The translations under genes and the position numbers were made by a program. Shown here in pieces: positions 48,609-58,609 of a stretch of DNA of 64,000 nt. The notes beneath the pieces were generated by a model that made no database searches, was not told the origin of the DNA, and saw nothing but the letters and a program-made list of their open reading frames with translations. The stretch lies in the NCBI GenBank assembly GCA_028279425.1, contig JANQNV010000295.1, positions 16,723 to 80,722 on the forward strand. The letters are read 5' to 3'. Position 1 is the stretch's first letter. Each line of letters starts with the position of its first letter. This DNA is from Longimicrobiales bacterium (GTDB lineage Bacteria; Gemmatimonadota; Gemmatimonadetes; Longimicrobiales; Gaopeijiaceae).

Positions 48609-49169
48609 TCAGTACTCCGTGCGGGTGTCGGAGGGAAGCGAAGAGGGCGCCGCCGAAGCCCCTGCGAAGTCGCTCGACGGCTCGCCGTGGCCGTCGCCGG
48701 CCTCCGATTTCAGATACCCACCTCGCACGGTGGCGCCGATCACCAGTCCCGCGCTCACGAGCACGGCGTTCTTGATGATGTATTGCCCCTCCAGCGTCAG
48801 CTGTAGCGGCGGGTCGTGGAAGGTGAGTTCGGGGAAGAAGAACAGCGGCATCACCGTGCCCGGCATCTGGACGAACAGCAACGCGAGCGTCGTGCGCATG
48901 TAGGCGCCGCTGATCAGCCCGATGCCGATCAGGCACTCCCACGTCGCGAGAATCCGAATGGCCACCACGGGATCGAGCAGCCCCATGGTCATCAGCGAGA
49001 TCGTATCGGACGCCAAGGCTTCGGCGGGGCTCATGCCCGGAAAGAACTTCAGGGCTCCGAACCAGAAGAAGATGATGCCCAGCGAGACACGCAGCAGGAG
49101 GATGCCGCGGCGGGCCATCCAGCGTGTCAGCGAAAGATCGATCTGTTCGTAGCGGTCTTTGAGACCCAT
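48609..49169 (-). CDS. DoxX/DUF417-like membrane protein
   Basis: About 186 residues with four TM helices: ILLLRVSLGIIFFWFGALKF, VVAIRILATWECLIGIGLIS, TLALLFVQMPGTVMPLFFF and IIKNAVLVSAGLVIGATVRG. LR-x-SLG-x-x-F-FG-x-LKF and WE-x-LIGIGL match DoxX / DUF417 (YkgB-like) proteins, which have roles in redox and thiosulfate-linked processes. ATG at 49169 is used; ATG at 49232 in the same frame would add 21 residues. Neither has a clear ribosome binding site. The next gene in the transcript is the SnoaL-like protein. Confidence 0.7.
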   Translation of the reverse strand: MGLKDRYEQIDLSLTRWMARRGILLLRVSLGIIFFWFGALKFFPGMSPAEALASDTISLMTMGLLDPVVAIRILATWECLIGIGLISGAYMRTTLALLFVQMPGTVMPLFFFPELTFHDPPLQLTLEGQYIIKNAVLVSAGLVIGATVRGGYLKSEAGDGHGEPSSDFAGASAAPSSLPSDTRTEY

Positions 49170-49316
49170 CGACGACAAGATGTTCGAGGTTGCAAAAATG
49201 CTTGGACCCTTCGTGTTGAAAGCTATGGACATCGAGCGAGTTGTCGAGCGAGCCGAACGACCCGACCTTTGGGGGCCGAATCGCCATCCGTCCCGATCCT
49301 CGACGCGAGCCACGCC

Positions 49317-49940
49317 ATGACTCCCCTCTTCGACTCCGCCTTCGTTCATCGCGCCGCTCACCGGTGGGCGAGTATCGGCCGAACGACCTGTCTCCTGTTC
49401 GGGTTGCTCGTGGTCGCCTCGCCCGCGGCTGCGCAGGATGCGGCCGCGTCGAGACCGGAGATGCAGCGCTCCGGGCCCCGCATCCTCTCGGGCGGGCCGA
49501 CCTTCGGTGTCGAGGCACCCTCGTTCGTCATCCCGGCCGACCACACCTTTCGCGCGGTCTTCGAGATCGTCGACGGCGACGGAGGAGGCGACCAGCCGCA
49601 CCAGGAGATCACGACGATCGCTCGCTTCATGAACGTGCATGCGCGGCACGGTGTGCCGGACGATCAGGTCCAGACGGCCGCGGTCGTGCACGGAGGCGGC
49701 TTCGCGGCGCTGCTCCACGACGAGGCGTACGGGGCGCGGTACGATGGCAAGACCAACCCCACTCGCGAGCTCGTCGAAGAGCTGATGGCCAACGGGGTGC
49801 AGGTGGTGCTGTGCGGGCAGACGGCCGGCAGTCGCGGCATCGGCCAGGAAGATCTGATCCCCGGGGTGCAGGTCGCCTTGTCGGCGATGACCGCGCTCAA
49901 CTACTTCCTCGCGCAGGGATTCTTCCTGAATCCGTGGTGA
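49317..49940 (+). CDS. Exported DsrE-like protein
   Basis: 207 residues from ATG at 49317 with a signal peptide (CLLFGLLVVASPAAAQ). The DsrE/DsrF-like core follows: TFRAVFEIVDGDGGGDQPHQ, IARFMNVHARHGVPDDQVQT-AAVVHGGG, and LMANGVQVVLCGQTAGSRGI with a single Cys in the usual late position. Cytoplasmic DsrE relatives relay sulfur; exported ones of COG1416 type are poorly understood. It is divergent from a DoxX-like gene, which has a similar redox/sulfur flavour. Confidence 0.75.
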   Translation: MTPLFDSAFVHRAAHRWASIGRTTCLLFGLLVVASPAAAQDAAASRPEMQRSGPRILSGGPTFGVEAPSFVIPADHTFRAVFEIVDGDGGGDQPHQEITTIARFMNVHARHGVPDDQVQTAAVVHGGGFAALLHDEAYGARYDGKTNPTRELVEELMANGVQVVLCGQTAGSRGIGQEDLIPGVQVALSAMTALNYFLAQGFFLNPW

Positions 49941-49944
49941 GCCG

Positions 49945-51504
49945 CTGAACGCACGCGCACTCACCTTCGCCGCGGCGCTGGCGGTCGCGGCCGTCGCCGT
50001 CGTACGACTCGGCGGCGACACGGATGGGATCCAGGCGGAGGCCCTCGAGGTCGGCGACACCCCTGCGACCGTCTATCGGGCTGCAGGATCGTCGCCCGCC
50101 CCGGTCGTGGTCGTGGCGCACGGCTTCGCGGGGTCCCAACGCCTCATGGAGCCGATCGCCCTCGCCCTCGCGGGAAGCGGCTTCGTGGTGGTCACCTTCG
50201 ACTTCCTCGGGCATGGGCGCCATCCGCGGCCGATGCGCGGCGACCTGCAGGACCAGGAGGGCACGCCCGCGATCCTGGTGGAGCAGACCGGTGAGGTGGT
50301 CGACCGCGCGCTCCAACTGGACGGTGTCGATGGCCGGGTGGCGCTGCTCGGCCATTCCATGGCTACCAACATCCTCGTGCGCTACGCCCAGCGTGACCCC
50401 CGTGCGGCCGCCACGGTCGGCGTATCGATGTTCGCGCCGACGATCGACGAGGGCTCCCCGCTCAACTTACTCGCGATCTCGGGGCAGCTCGAGCGACGCC
50501 TCCGAGCCGAGGCCCGTAGAGTCGTCGCGATGGTCGCGGGTGGCTCCGACGACGAGATCGAGCCCTTCACCACCTATGGTTCGTTCGCGACGGGCAGCGC
50601 GCGCCGAGCCGCGGTCGCTCCACGGGTGGAGCATGTCGGCGTGCTCTACAGCGCGACGACGATCGACGAGTCGAAGGCCTGGCTCGATGCGGCCTTCGGG
50701 CGGTCCGCCACCGACTCGAGGGTGGGGCGATCGCACGGCCGCGGTCTCTGGATCGCGGCTCTGCTCGCGGCGGTGTTCGTACTCGCCCGACTGCTGGTCA
50801 CCCGCCTTCCGCGCGTGAGCGCCCACGCCCTCGGCGCAAGCGCGTCATGGGCTCGATTGGCGCTCGTGGCCGGGCTGCCCGCCCTGATCACTCCCTTCCT
50901 GCTGCGCCCGATGCCGACCGGCTTCCTACCGGTGGTGGTCGGGGACTACCTCGCGGTGCACTTCGGGGTGTTCGGGCTGACGATGGCGCTCCTGTTGTGG
51001 TGGACGGGGGGGCGTCCCGACGCCCGACGCATCGTCGCCCATGCCGGGCTGGCCGAGGGGGGCGCACAGCGCGTGGCCGTCGCGGTGGCCGCGCTGCTCG
51101 TCTGGTTCGCGGTGGCGATGATATGGCCGCTGGATCGGTACTTCACCTCGTTCGTGCCCGTGGCCGAGCGCTTACCGTTGATGCTCGCGGTCTTCGCCGG
51201 GACGCTGCCCTACTTCGTGGTCGACGAGTGGGCCACCCGCGGGGCGCAGGCCCGTCGCGGTGCCTACCCGGTCACGAAGCTGCTCTTCCTGCTCTCGCTG
51301 GCGCTGGCCGTCGCCCTCGACTTCGAGGGGCTGTTCTTTCTGGTCATCATCGTCCCGGTCATCCTGCTGTTCTTCGTGGTGCATGGGGTGTTCAGTCGCT
51401 GGATCGTTCGCGCCACGGGCTCGCCTCTGGTCGCGGCGCTCGGCAACGCCGTGGCCTTCGCCTGGGCGATCGGAGTGACGTTTCCGCTCTACGCGGGGGC
51501 GTGA
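49945..51504 (+). CDS. Alpha/beta hydrolase fused to membrane domain
   Basis: 519 residues if it starts at CTG 49945, the only start codon that keeps the signal-anchor helix (LTFAAALAVAAVAVVRL) and the first strand (EALEVGDTPATVYRA); GTG at 50107 would remove them. The hydrolase part has VVVAHGFAGSQ, VTFDFLGHGRHPRP and the nucleophile elbow GHSMA (S138). The second half has about seven TM helices (ALLAAVFVLARLLVTRL to FFLVIIVPVILLFFVVHG). A Ser hydrolase on a polytopic platform suggests action at the membrane, for example on lipids. Substrate unknown. Confidence 0.75.
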   Translation: MNARALTFAAALAVAAVAVVRLGGDTDGIQAEALEVGDTPATVYRAAGSSPAPVVVVAHGFAGSQRLMEPIALALAGSGFVVVTFDFLGHGRHPRPMRGDLQDQEGTPAILVEQTGEVVDRALQLDGVDGRVALLGHSMATNILVRYAQRDPRAAATVGVSMFAPTIDEGSPLNLLAISGQLERRLRAEARRVVAMVAGGSDDEIEPFTTYGSFATGSARRAAVAPRVEHVGVLYSATTIDESKAWLDAAFGRSATDSRVGRSHGRGLWIAALLAAVFVLARLLVTRLPRVSAHALGASASWARLALVAGLPALITPFLLRPMPTGFLPVVVGDYLAVHFGVFGLTMALLLWWTGGRPDARRIVAHAGLAEGGAQRVAVAVAALLVWFAVAMIWPLDRYFTSFVPVAERLPLMLAVFAGTLPYFVVDEWATRGAQARRGAYPVTKLLFLLSLALAVALDFEGLFFLVIIVPVILLFFVVHGVFSRWIVRATGSPLVAALGNAVAFAWAIGVTFPLYAGA

Positions 51505-53094
<1,590 letters not shown>

Positions 53095-53110
53095 GGAGGC
53101 TGGACGCGGT

Positions 53111-56101
53111 ATGAAGAGCTTCCTCCAGTTCTCCGAGCGGTACGGCGGCAGAGCTGGAGGGTATCGCGATCTCATGCGCGAGCGCGGGCACCGCGTGCTC
53201 TTCGTGTCGTCGCTCTACGAGTCGTTCATTCTCGCCGAAGACGGGCGCTTCCACGAGCGCATGATGGGGGAGTTTCTGGAGTCGGGGCTCCTCCAGCCCC
53301 CTGATCTGATGCGGGTGTCGTCGGGGGCTGAGGCCCTTCGGCTGCTGCGAAATCGCCGGGCCCGGATCGATCTGGTGATCGCCAGCCCGCACCTCGGCGA
53401 CATGGATGCCGGAGAACTGGCGCGAGCGGTCGCCTCGGAGCAGCTCGGCGTGCCGGTGATCGTGCTCGGCTACACGGATGCGGGCATCGCTCCGTATGCC
53501 GCACCGGGTCGCCACGAAGAGGTGTTCGACACCTTCCTGTGGCAGGGCGATGCGCGCATCCTGCTGGCGATGGTGAAGGCGGTCGAGGACCGGCTGAGTG
53601 CGCCGGCCGATACGGCGCTCGGTGTGCCCGTCGTGTTGGTCGTCGAAGACAGCGTGCGCTACGCCTCGTCGTTCCTGCCGGTGGTCTACTCCGAGGTGCT
53701 CAACCTCGCGCGCTCGGTGTTGGCCGAGGCGGGCAATCCGTTGCAGCGCATGCTGCGGGCCCGGGCACGCCCGAAGATCCTCTTGTCGCGCACCTTCGAA
53801 GAGGCGTTTCAGGACTTCCAGGACTATCGCTCCACGATCATGGGGGTGATCTCGGACGTCCGCTTTCCTCGCGGGGGCCGGCCGAGCCCGACCGCCGGGG
53901 TCGACCTGACCGAGGCGATGCGCGCGCTGGAGCCCGACCTGCCGGTGATCCTCCACTCCTCGCGCCCCGAAAACAGCGCGGTCGCCCGCAAGATCGGGAC
54001 GGCCTTCCTGCTCAAGGGAGCGCCCGACTTCCTGGGGTGCCTCCGCGAGTCGCTGACCGAGCGGCTCTTCTTCGGGGACTTCGTCTTTCGCGATCCCCGC
54101 GATGGCAAAGAGATCCACCGGGCGGCCGACCTGCGGTCCCTCGTGGAGACGCTGCAGACGCTACCTGACGCCTCGCTCGCCTTCCACGCCGGACGCAACG
54201 ACTTCTCGCGCTGGCTGCGTGCTCGGGCCGAATTCGGATTGGCCGACACGGTGCGCCCCCGGCGGCTCGAGGACTTCGACTCGATCGACGATCTGCGCCT
54301 CGATCTCGTGGGGGCGATCGACGGCCTTCGGCGCGAGCGCAATCGGGGCACGGTGTCGGCGTTCCGCTCCGACACCTTCGATGCGCAAGAAGGGATCGTG
54401 CAGATCGGTGGTGGGTCGCTCGGTGGGAAGGGCAGGGGCCTCGCCTTCGCATCTCGCCTGATGGATGAGGTCCGGATCGCCAAGCGTTTTCCCGGACTCC
54501 GCATCCGTGTCCCTCCGGCGGTCGTGCTGGGCACGGAGGTGTTCGAGCGCTTCATGGAGGCCGCGGGGCTGCGGCAGTCGGCGCTGCAGTCCGACTCGGA
54601 AGAGGGCATTCGGGACCGGATTCTCGCCGCCCCGCTCCCCGATGACGTGCGCGAGGCGCTGGCTACCGTGGCCCGCGTGATCGAGCGTCCCCTCGCGGTG
54701 CGATCCTCGTCGCTCCTGGAGGACTCCCCGAGCCACTCCTTCGCCGGCATCTACGCGACCTGGTTGATCCCCAACACGGATCCCGATCCTCTCGAGCGCG
54801 CCGCCCAGCTCGAGGTCGCGGTGAAGCGCGTGTATGCCTCCACCTACACGCGCCGGTCACGCGCCTTCCTCGATGCCACCCCCTTCCGGCTGGAGGAGGA
54901 GGCGATGGCCGTCGTCATCCAGAAGGTGGTGGGCCGGCGCCACGGCGATCACTTCTATCCCGACTTCGCGGGGGTGGCCCGCTCGCACAACTTCTACCCG
55001 GTCGCGCCGGCCGAGGCGGCCGACGGGGTGTGCGCCGTCGCGCTGGGCCTGGGCAAGACCGTGTCGGAGGGCGAGCGCTGCCTGCGCTTCGCTCCGCCGC
55101 ACCCCGATCACATTCTCGAAATGTCGTCGGTGGAGGCGATGCTCGACTCGGCCCAGCGGGACTTCTGGGCCCTCGATCTGACGTCGACCGGGCAGGGGGA
55201 GGAGCGGTGGGCCGTGGATGGGCCGCTCTCGAAGCTCCCGCTGGCCGAGGCCGAGCGTCACGGCACCCTCTCGGCGGTGGCCTCGACCTTTTCGGCGGCC
55301 AACGACCGCATCTACGACGGAATCGGACGGCCGGGCGTGCGGCTCGTCACCTTCGCGCCGGTCCTCAAGCACGGCGTCTTTCCCCTCGCGGAGGTCGTGC
55401 GCGAACTCCTCCGGCTCGGCAGGGCCGGCACGCGCCTCCCTGTCGAAATCGAATTCGCCGTCGACCTCGCCCCCGACGACGGGGGGCCGCCCGAGGTCGG
55501 CTTCCTGCAGCTCCGCCCCCTCGGATCGGTCGCGCAGGAAACGGTCGACCTCCCCACGCTCGCTCCGGAGGCCGTGGTCTGTGAGAGTGCGCGGGTGCTG
55601 GGCAACGGGGTCTTCGACGATCTGTACGATATCGTGGTCGTGGACCCGCGCAGCTTCGAGCGGGGGCGCAGCCGCGAGACGGCCCGTCATGTGGCCGAGT
55701 TCAACCACGAGCTCGTGCGCGCCCGGCGTCCCTACCTGCTCGTGGGGGTGGGTCGGTGGGGCTCGAGCGAGCCCTGGTTGGGGATCCCCGTGGCGTGGGA
55801 AGACATCGCCGGGGCGCGGGTGATCGTGGAGGCCGGATTCCGCGATCTACGCGTCACGCCTTCGCAGGGCACCCACTTCTTCCAGAACCTCGTCTCGCTC
55901 GACGTGGGGTTCTTCACCGTCAACGGGGCGCCGGGTGAGGGGCGAGTCGACTGGGACTGGTTGCAGGCCCTGCCCGCCGCGAGCGAACGGGGGTGCGTGC
56001 GCCACCTCCGTCTGGAGCAGTCCGTGCATGCCTTCGTGGACGGGCGCTCGCGCCGTGGGGTCGTCGTGAAGCCGGGTGCGGTACCCTCGGCAAGGGACTA
56101 G
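53111..56101 (+). CDS. Two-receiver plus PPDK_N (ATP-grasp) protein
   Basis: 996 residues. The first ~165 (RVLFVSSLYESFILAEDG...VIASPHLGDMDAGELARAV) and a second unit at about 175-330 (VVLVVEDSVRYASSFLPVVY) resemble response-regulator receivers. From about 420 there is a PEP synthase/PPDK N-terminal nucleotide domain: GGSLGGKGRGLAFASRLM (K440) and LAVRSSSLLEDSPSHSFAG (R531), then an acidic stretch near FLQLRPLG. The phospho-His swivel and PEP-binding domains of real PEP synthase are missing. It follows gdhA by 16 bp and its end overlaps the DUF4956 gene by 4 bp. Likely a nucleotide-sensing or phosphotransfer regulator; substrate unknown. Confidence 0.75.
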   Translation: MKSFLQFSERYGGRAGGYRDLMRERGHRVLFVSSLYESFILAEDGRFHERMMGEFLESGLLQPPDLMRVSSGAEALRLLRNRRARIDLVIASPHLGDMDAGELARAVASEQLGVPVIVLGYTDAGIAPYAAPGRHEEVFDTFLWQGDARILLAMVKAVEDRLSAPADTALGVPVVLVVEDSVRYASSFLPVVYSEVLNLARSVLAEAGNPLQRMLRARARPKILLSRTFEEAFQDFQDYRSTIMGVISDVRFPRGGRPSPTAGVDLTEAMRALEPDLPVILHSSRPENSAVARKIGTAFLLKGAPDFLGCLRESLTERLFFGDFVFRDPRDGKEIHRAADLRSLVETLQTLPDASLAFHAGRNDFSRWLRARAEFGLADTVRPRRLEDFDSIDDLRLDLVGAIDGLRRERNRGTVSAFRSDTFDAQEGIVQIGGGSLGGKGRGLAFASRLMDEVRIAKRFPGLRIRVPPAVVLGTEVFERFMEAAGLRQSALQSDSEEGIRDRILAAPLPDDVREALATVARVIERPLAVRSSSLLEDSPSHSFAGIYATWLIPNTDPDPLERAAQLEVAVKRVYASTYTRRSRAFLDATPFRLEEEAMAVVIQKVVGRRHGDHFYPDFAGVARSHNFYPVAPAEAADGVCAVALGLGKTVSEGERCLRFAPPHPDHILEMSSVEAMLDSAQRDFWALDLTSTGQGEERWAVDGPLSKLPLAEAERHGTLSAVASTFSAANDRIYDGIGRPGVRLVTFAPVLKHGVFPLAEVVRELLRLGRAGTRLPVEIEFAVDLAPDDGGPPEVGFLQLRPLGSVAQETVDLPTLAPEAVVCESARVLGNGVFDDLYDIVVVDPRSFERGRSRETARHVAEFNHELVRARRPYLLVGVGRWGSSEPWLGIPVAWEDIAGARVIVEAGFRDLRVTPSQGTHFFQNLVSLDVGFFTVNGAPGEGRVDWDWLQALPAASERGCVRHLRLEQSVHAFVDGRSRRGVVVKPGAVPSARD

Positions 56102-56841
56102 TCGATCTCCCAGTCCAGGGAGCCCCGTAGGTCGGCGGGGACGTCGACGTCCAATCGATGCTCGAGGTCGCGGCGCGCGATCCCCGGTCCCCCGCGGAAG
56201 ATGAAGCGCACGCGTCCGCTGGAGGGTCGCTTGCGCTCGCCGAGGATGTGGCATTCGTGTCCTTCGAGCACCTGCCGGTAGGCTTCGGCGGCCTCCTTGA
56301 AGCGCTCCTTCGGGAGCCCGCGCACGTCGACCTGATACGTCACGCGGGCGCCGAGAAGGAACATCAGCAGGAAGGTGAAGGCGGTTCCGAGCACTGCCAC
56401 ATGCGGGAGGTCGAGTCCGCACGACAGCCCGATGAGGGTGACGAGAATCACCTGGCCGGTCAGGTGGGCCGAGCGCATGACCGTGCGGAACCGGATCAGC
56501 CCACCGATGCCGAAGAGCACGAACCCCACGCCCAGCCCGTACTTCACGACCATGATGCCGATCATCGAGCCGATGACCGCGTACATGATGCACGCCTTGG
56601 GGGCCTCGAGCTCTTCCAGCGTATCGGCGGTTCGGACCCGCATCGGGTGATACGCGATCACCGCGCCGAGGACGGCGGCCAGGCAGAGGGTGAGGAGGGC
56701 GTTCAGCCCGAACCAGAAGTCCGTGAAGCCGTCCCATCCCTCCCCGGGGGGCATCGGCGTCGAGGTGATCTCGTCGAACCGTTGGGCAGCGGTGGCCGAG
56801 ACCCGCAGAAGCGAGCCGAAGGCATCCGAGGCGTTGATCAT
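56098..56841 (-). CDS. DUF4956-family membrane protein
   Basis: 247 residues with four to five TM helices (ALLTLCLAAVLGAVIAYHPM, CIMYAVIGSMIGIMVVKYGL, VGFVLFGIGGLIRFRTVMRS, VAVLGTAFTFLLMFLLGARV) and a soluble tail with an Arg-rich patch. GLGVGFVLFGIGGLIRFRT is typical of DUF4956 proteins, which often sit beside polyphosphate-related (VTC-like) or MgtC-like genes. It converges on the ATP-grasp gene with a 4-bp overlap of the stop codons. The function is unproven. Confidence 0.75.
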   Translation of the reverse strand: MINASDAFGSLLRVSATAAQRFDEITSTPMPPGEGWDGFTDFWFGLNALLTLCLAAVLGAVIAYHPMRVRTADTLEELEAPKACIMYAVIGSMIGIMVVKYGLGVGFVLFGIGGLIRFRTVMRSAHLTGQVILVTLIGLSCGLDLPHVAVLGTAFTFLLMFLLGARVTYQVDVRGLPKERFKEAAEAYRQVLEGHECHILGERKRPSSGRVRFIFRGGPGIARRDLEHRLDVDVPADLRGSLDWEID

Positions 56842-57057
56842 GCGGTCGGGGCACTCACGAGGGGCGGATCGGGAGGGCGTCGGCCCCCATGATGCGGCGC
56901 ACCGTCGTGATCGGCCAGCCCCTGGCAGCCTGTCCGACCAATGGGGCGAGCTACTCGGACAGGCTCCTGGCCCATCTCGTGACGACGAAGCGCCGCCCCA
57001 CCCGATCGACGGGCGGGGCGGCGCGGACCTTCCGGATCCGGACGTGCGGAACTCGGG

Positions 57058-57816
57058 TCAGGACGCCGCGGCGGCGGCCTGTTCCTGCAGCTGGCGCTCG
57101 AGCCCCTTCGGATCGGCGAAGTACGCGGCTCCCATCTCCTTCGACATGTAGTCGGGCAGCACGTCTTCGTCGCCCTGCTCGATCGCGTCGAGAACGGCGT
57201 TGGCCACGGCCGAGGGAGGCGTCTTCTCGAAGGGGATGTCGGCCGCCATGTCGGTATCGATCGGGCCGGGGTAGACCCCCACGACCAGCGTTTCGGGCAG
57301 CGCTACGCGGAGGTTCTGCGTGAGCGAGTGAACGGCGGCCTTCGAGGCGCTGTAGGTCGAGAACATCGGGAACGACACGAAGCTCGCCACCGATCCCAGG
57401 TTCGCGATGGCCCCGCCCCCGTTACCCGCCACGATCGGGCCGAAGTGCTGGGTCACGTTCATCAGGCCGAAGACGTTCACCTCGAACTCCTTGCGCGCAC
57501 CTTCGTTGATGGCCGGGTCGGTCACCGGTACACCCATGTTGTAGGCGACGCCCGCATTGTTGATCAGGAGGTTGGTATCGGAGGCGATCTCGGCCGCAGC
57601 CGCCACGGCGGCGCCCTCGGTCACATCGAGCTTCACGGGCACGACCCGCTCGCCCCAGCGGGCCGTCAAGTGATCGAGCGACTCGAGCCGGCGAGCGCCG
57701 GCGTACACCCTGGCCGCACCCCGTTCGAGGAGGGCGTCCACGAAGGCGGCGCCGATCCCGCGATTGGCACCGGTTACGAGCGCGACGGAGTCCTGGATGT
57801 TGGTGGTCTTCGACAT
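57058..57816 (-). CDS. SDR-family oxidoreductase
   Basis: 252 residues from ATG at 57816. The classical short-chain dehydrogenase motifs are present: TGANRGIG (dinucleotide binding), NNAGV, the catalytic Ser in LGSVAS, and YSASK. The C-terminal region (PGPIDTDMAADIPFEKTPPS) matches SDRs that act on small alcohols or ketones. Its TetR regulator is encoded 52 bp upstream on the same strand, so the pair is a regulated unit. The substrate is unknown. Confidence 0.88.
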   Translation of the reverse strand: MSKTTNIQDSVALVTGANRGIGAAFVDALLERGAARVYAGARRLESLDHLTARWGERVVPVKLDVTEGAAVAAAAEIASDTNLLINNAGVAYNMGVPVTDPAINEGARKEFEVNVFGLMNVTQHFGPIVAGNGGGAIANLGSVASFVSFPMFSTYSASKAAVHSLTQNLRVALPETLVVGVYPGPIDTDMAADIPFEKTPPSAVANAVLDAIEQGDEDVLPDYMSKEMGAAYFADPKGLERQLQEQAAAAAS

Positions 57817-57868
57817 GGTGTGTCTCGTTGTTGAAGGATTGGTCAAGAAATGGAAACAAAAAGATCCG

Positions 57869-58438
57869 CTACGGTGATCGAAAGCTGGACACCAGCCAGC
57901 GAATACCCTCGACGAGGGGGGAGGCCGATACGCCGGCCGCCACGGCGACCGAAAGGCCGTGGAGGTGCGTGGCGACCAGGCGCGCAGCCATCTCGGTGTC
58001 GAGCCCGCTGCGCAGTTCGCCGTCGTCGGCCGCCTGCTCGAGCCACAGGCGCGCGCGAGCCCGCACCCGGTCGACGTCGGCCCCGCAGCGCGCCACGACG
58101 TCGCCCTCTCCCGGGCCTTCGAGCAGCGACTTGGTGAGGAAGCAGCAGAGCCCGTTGTCGCTCATGCTCTGCACGCTCTCGGTGAGGAACGCCTCCATGG
58201 CCCCGAGTCCCCGCCCGTAGGTCGCGAAGTCGCGATCCGCGTGCACGGAGGTGTAGCGATCGAGCGAACGCAGGAAGAGCTCGCGCTTGCCGCCGAAGGC
58301 GTTGTACAGACTCTGGCGTCCCAGGCCCGTCGCCTCCTCCAGGGCCGCGACCGACGTCGCTTCGTAGCCGTGCGTCCAGAAAACCTGCACCGCCCGGTCG
58401 AGCACCTGTTCCTCGTCGAATTCGCGGGGTCTACCCAT
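57869..58438 (-). CDS. TetR/AcrR-family transcriptional regulator
   Basis: 189 residues from ATG at 58438. The N-terminal HTH is typical: MGRPREFDEEQVLDRAVQVF-WTHGYEATSVAALEEATGLG-RQSLYNAFGGKRELF. The C-terminal ligand domain is closest to AcrR-type regulators with a YP_002 tail (MAARLVATHLHGLSVAV). It probably represses itself and the downstream SDR gene through the palindrome at 58489-58504. Confidence 0.9.
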   Translation of the reverse strand: MGRPREFDEEQVLDRAVQVFWTHGYEATSVAALEEATGLGRQSLYNAFGGKRELFLRSLDRYTSVHADRDFATYGRGLGAMEAFLTESVQSMSDNGLCCFLTKSLLEGPGEGDVVARCGADVDRVRARARLWLEQAADDGELRSGLDTEMAARLVATHLHGLSVAVAAGVSASPLVEGIRWLVSSFRSP

Positions 58439-58488
58439 CGTCGCCTCCCTGGCGGCGCTTATTGTGATCGATGGAAGGGTAGCCATTA

Positions 58489-58504
58489 TTGATCGACCAG
58501 TCAA
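58489..58504. promoter_or_regulatory. Candidate TetR operator
   Basis: TTGATCGACCAGTCAA is a near-perfect palindrome with TTGA/TCAA ends, 51 bp before the TetR start. A related half-site (GGTCAAG) lies between TetR and the SDR gene (57838-57846). The stretch before it (TTATTGTGATCGA) partly repeats the left arm. Confidence 0.55.
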
Positions 58505-58609
58505 GAACTGGATTCAGTTGGTGGGGAACGGTGTCGATTCTTGGATTTACCGCCTCGTGACATCCGACTCCTGTCGGCGCCCCGACCGTTCGCACAAGCT
58601 CTTCGTGTC

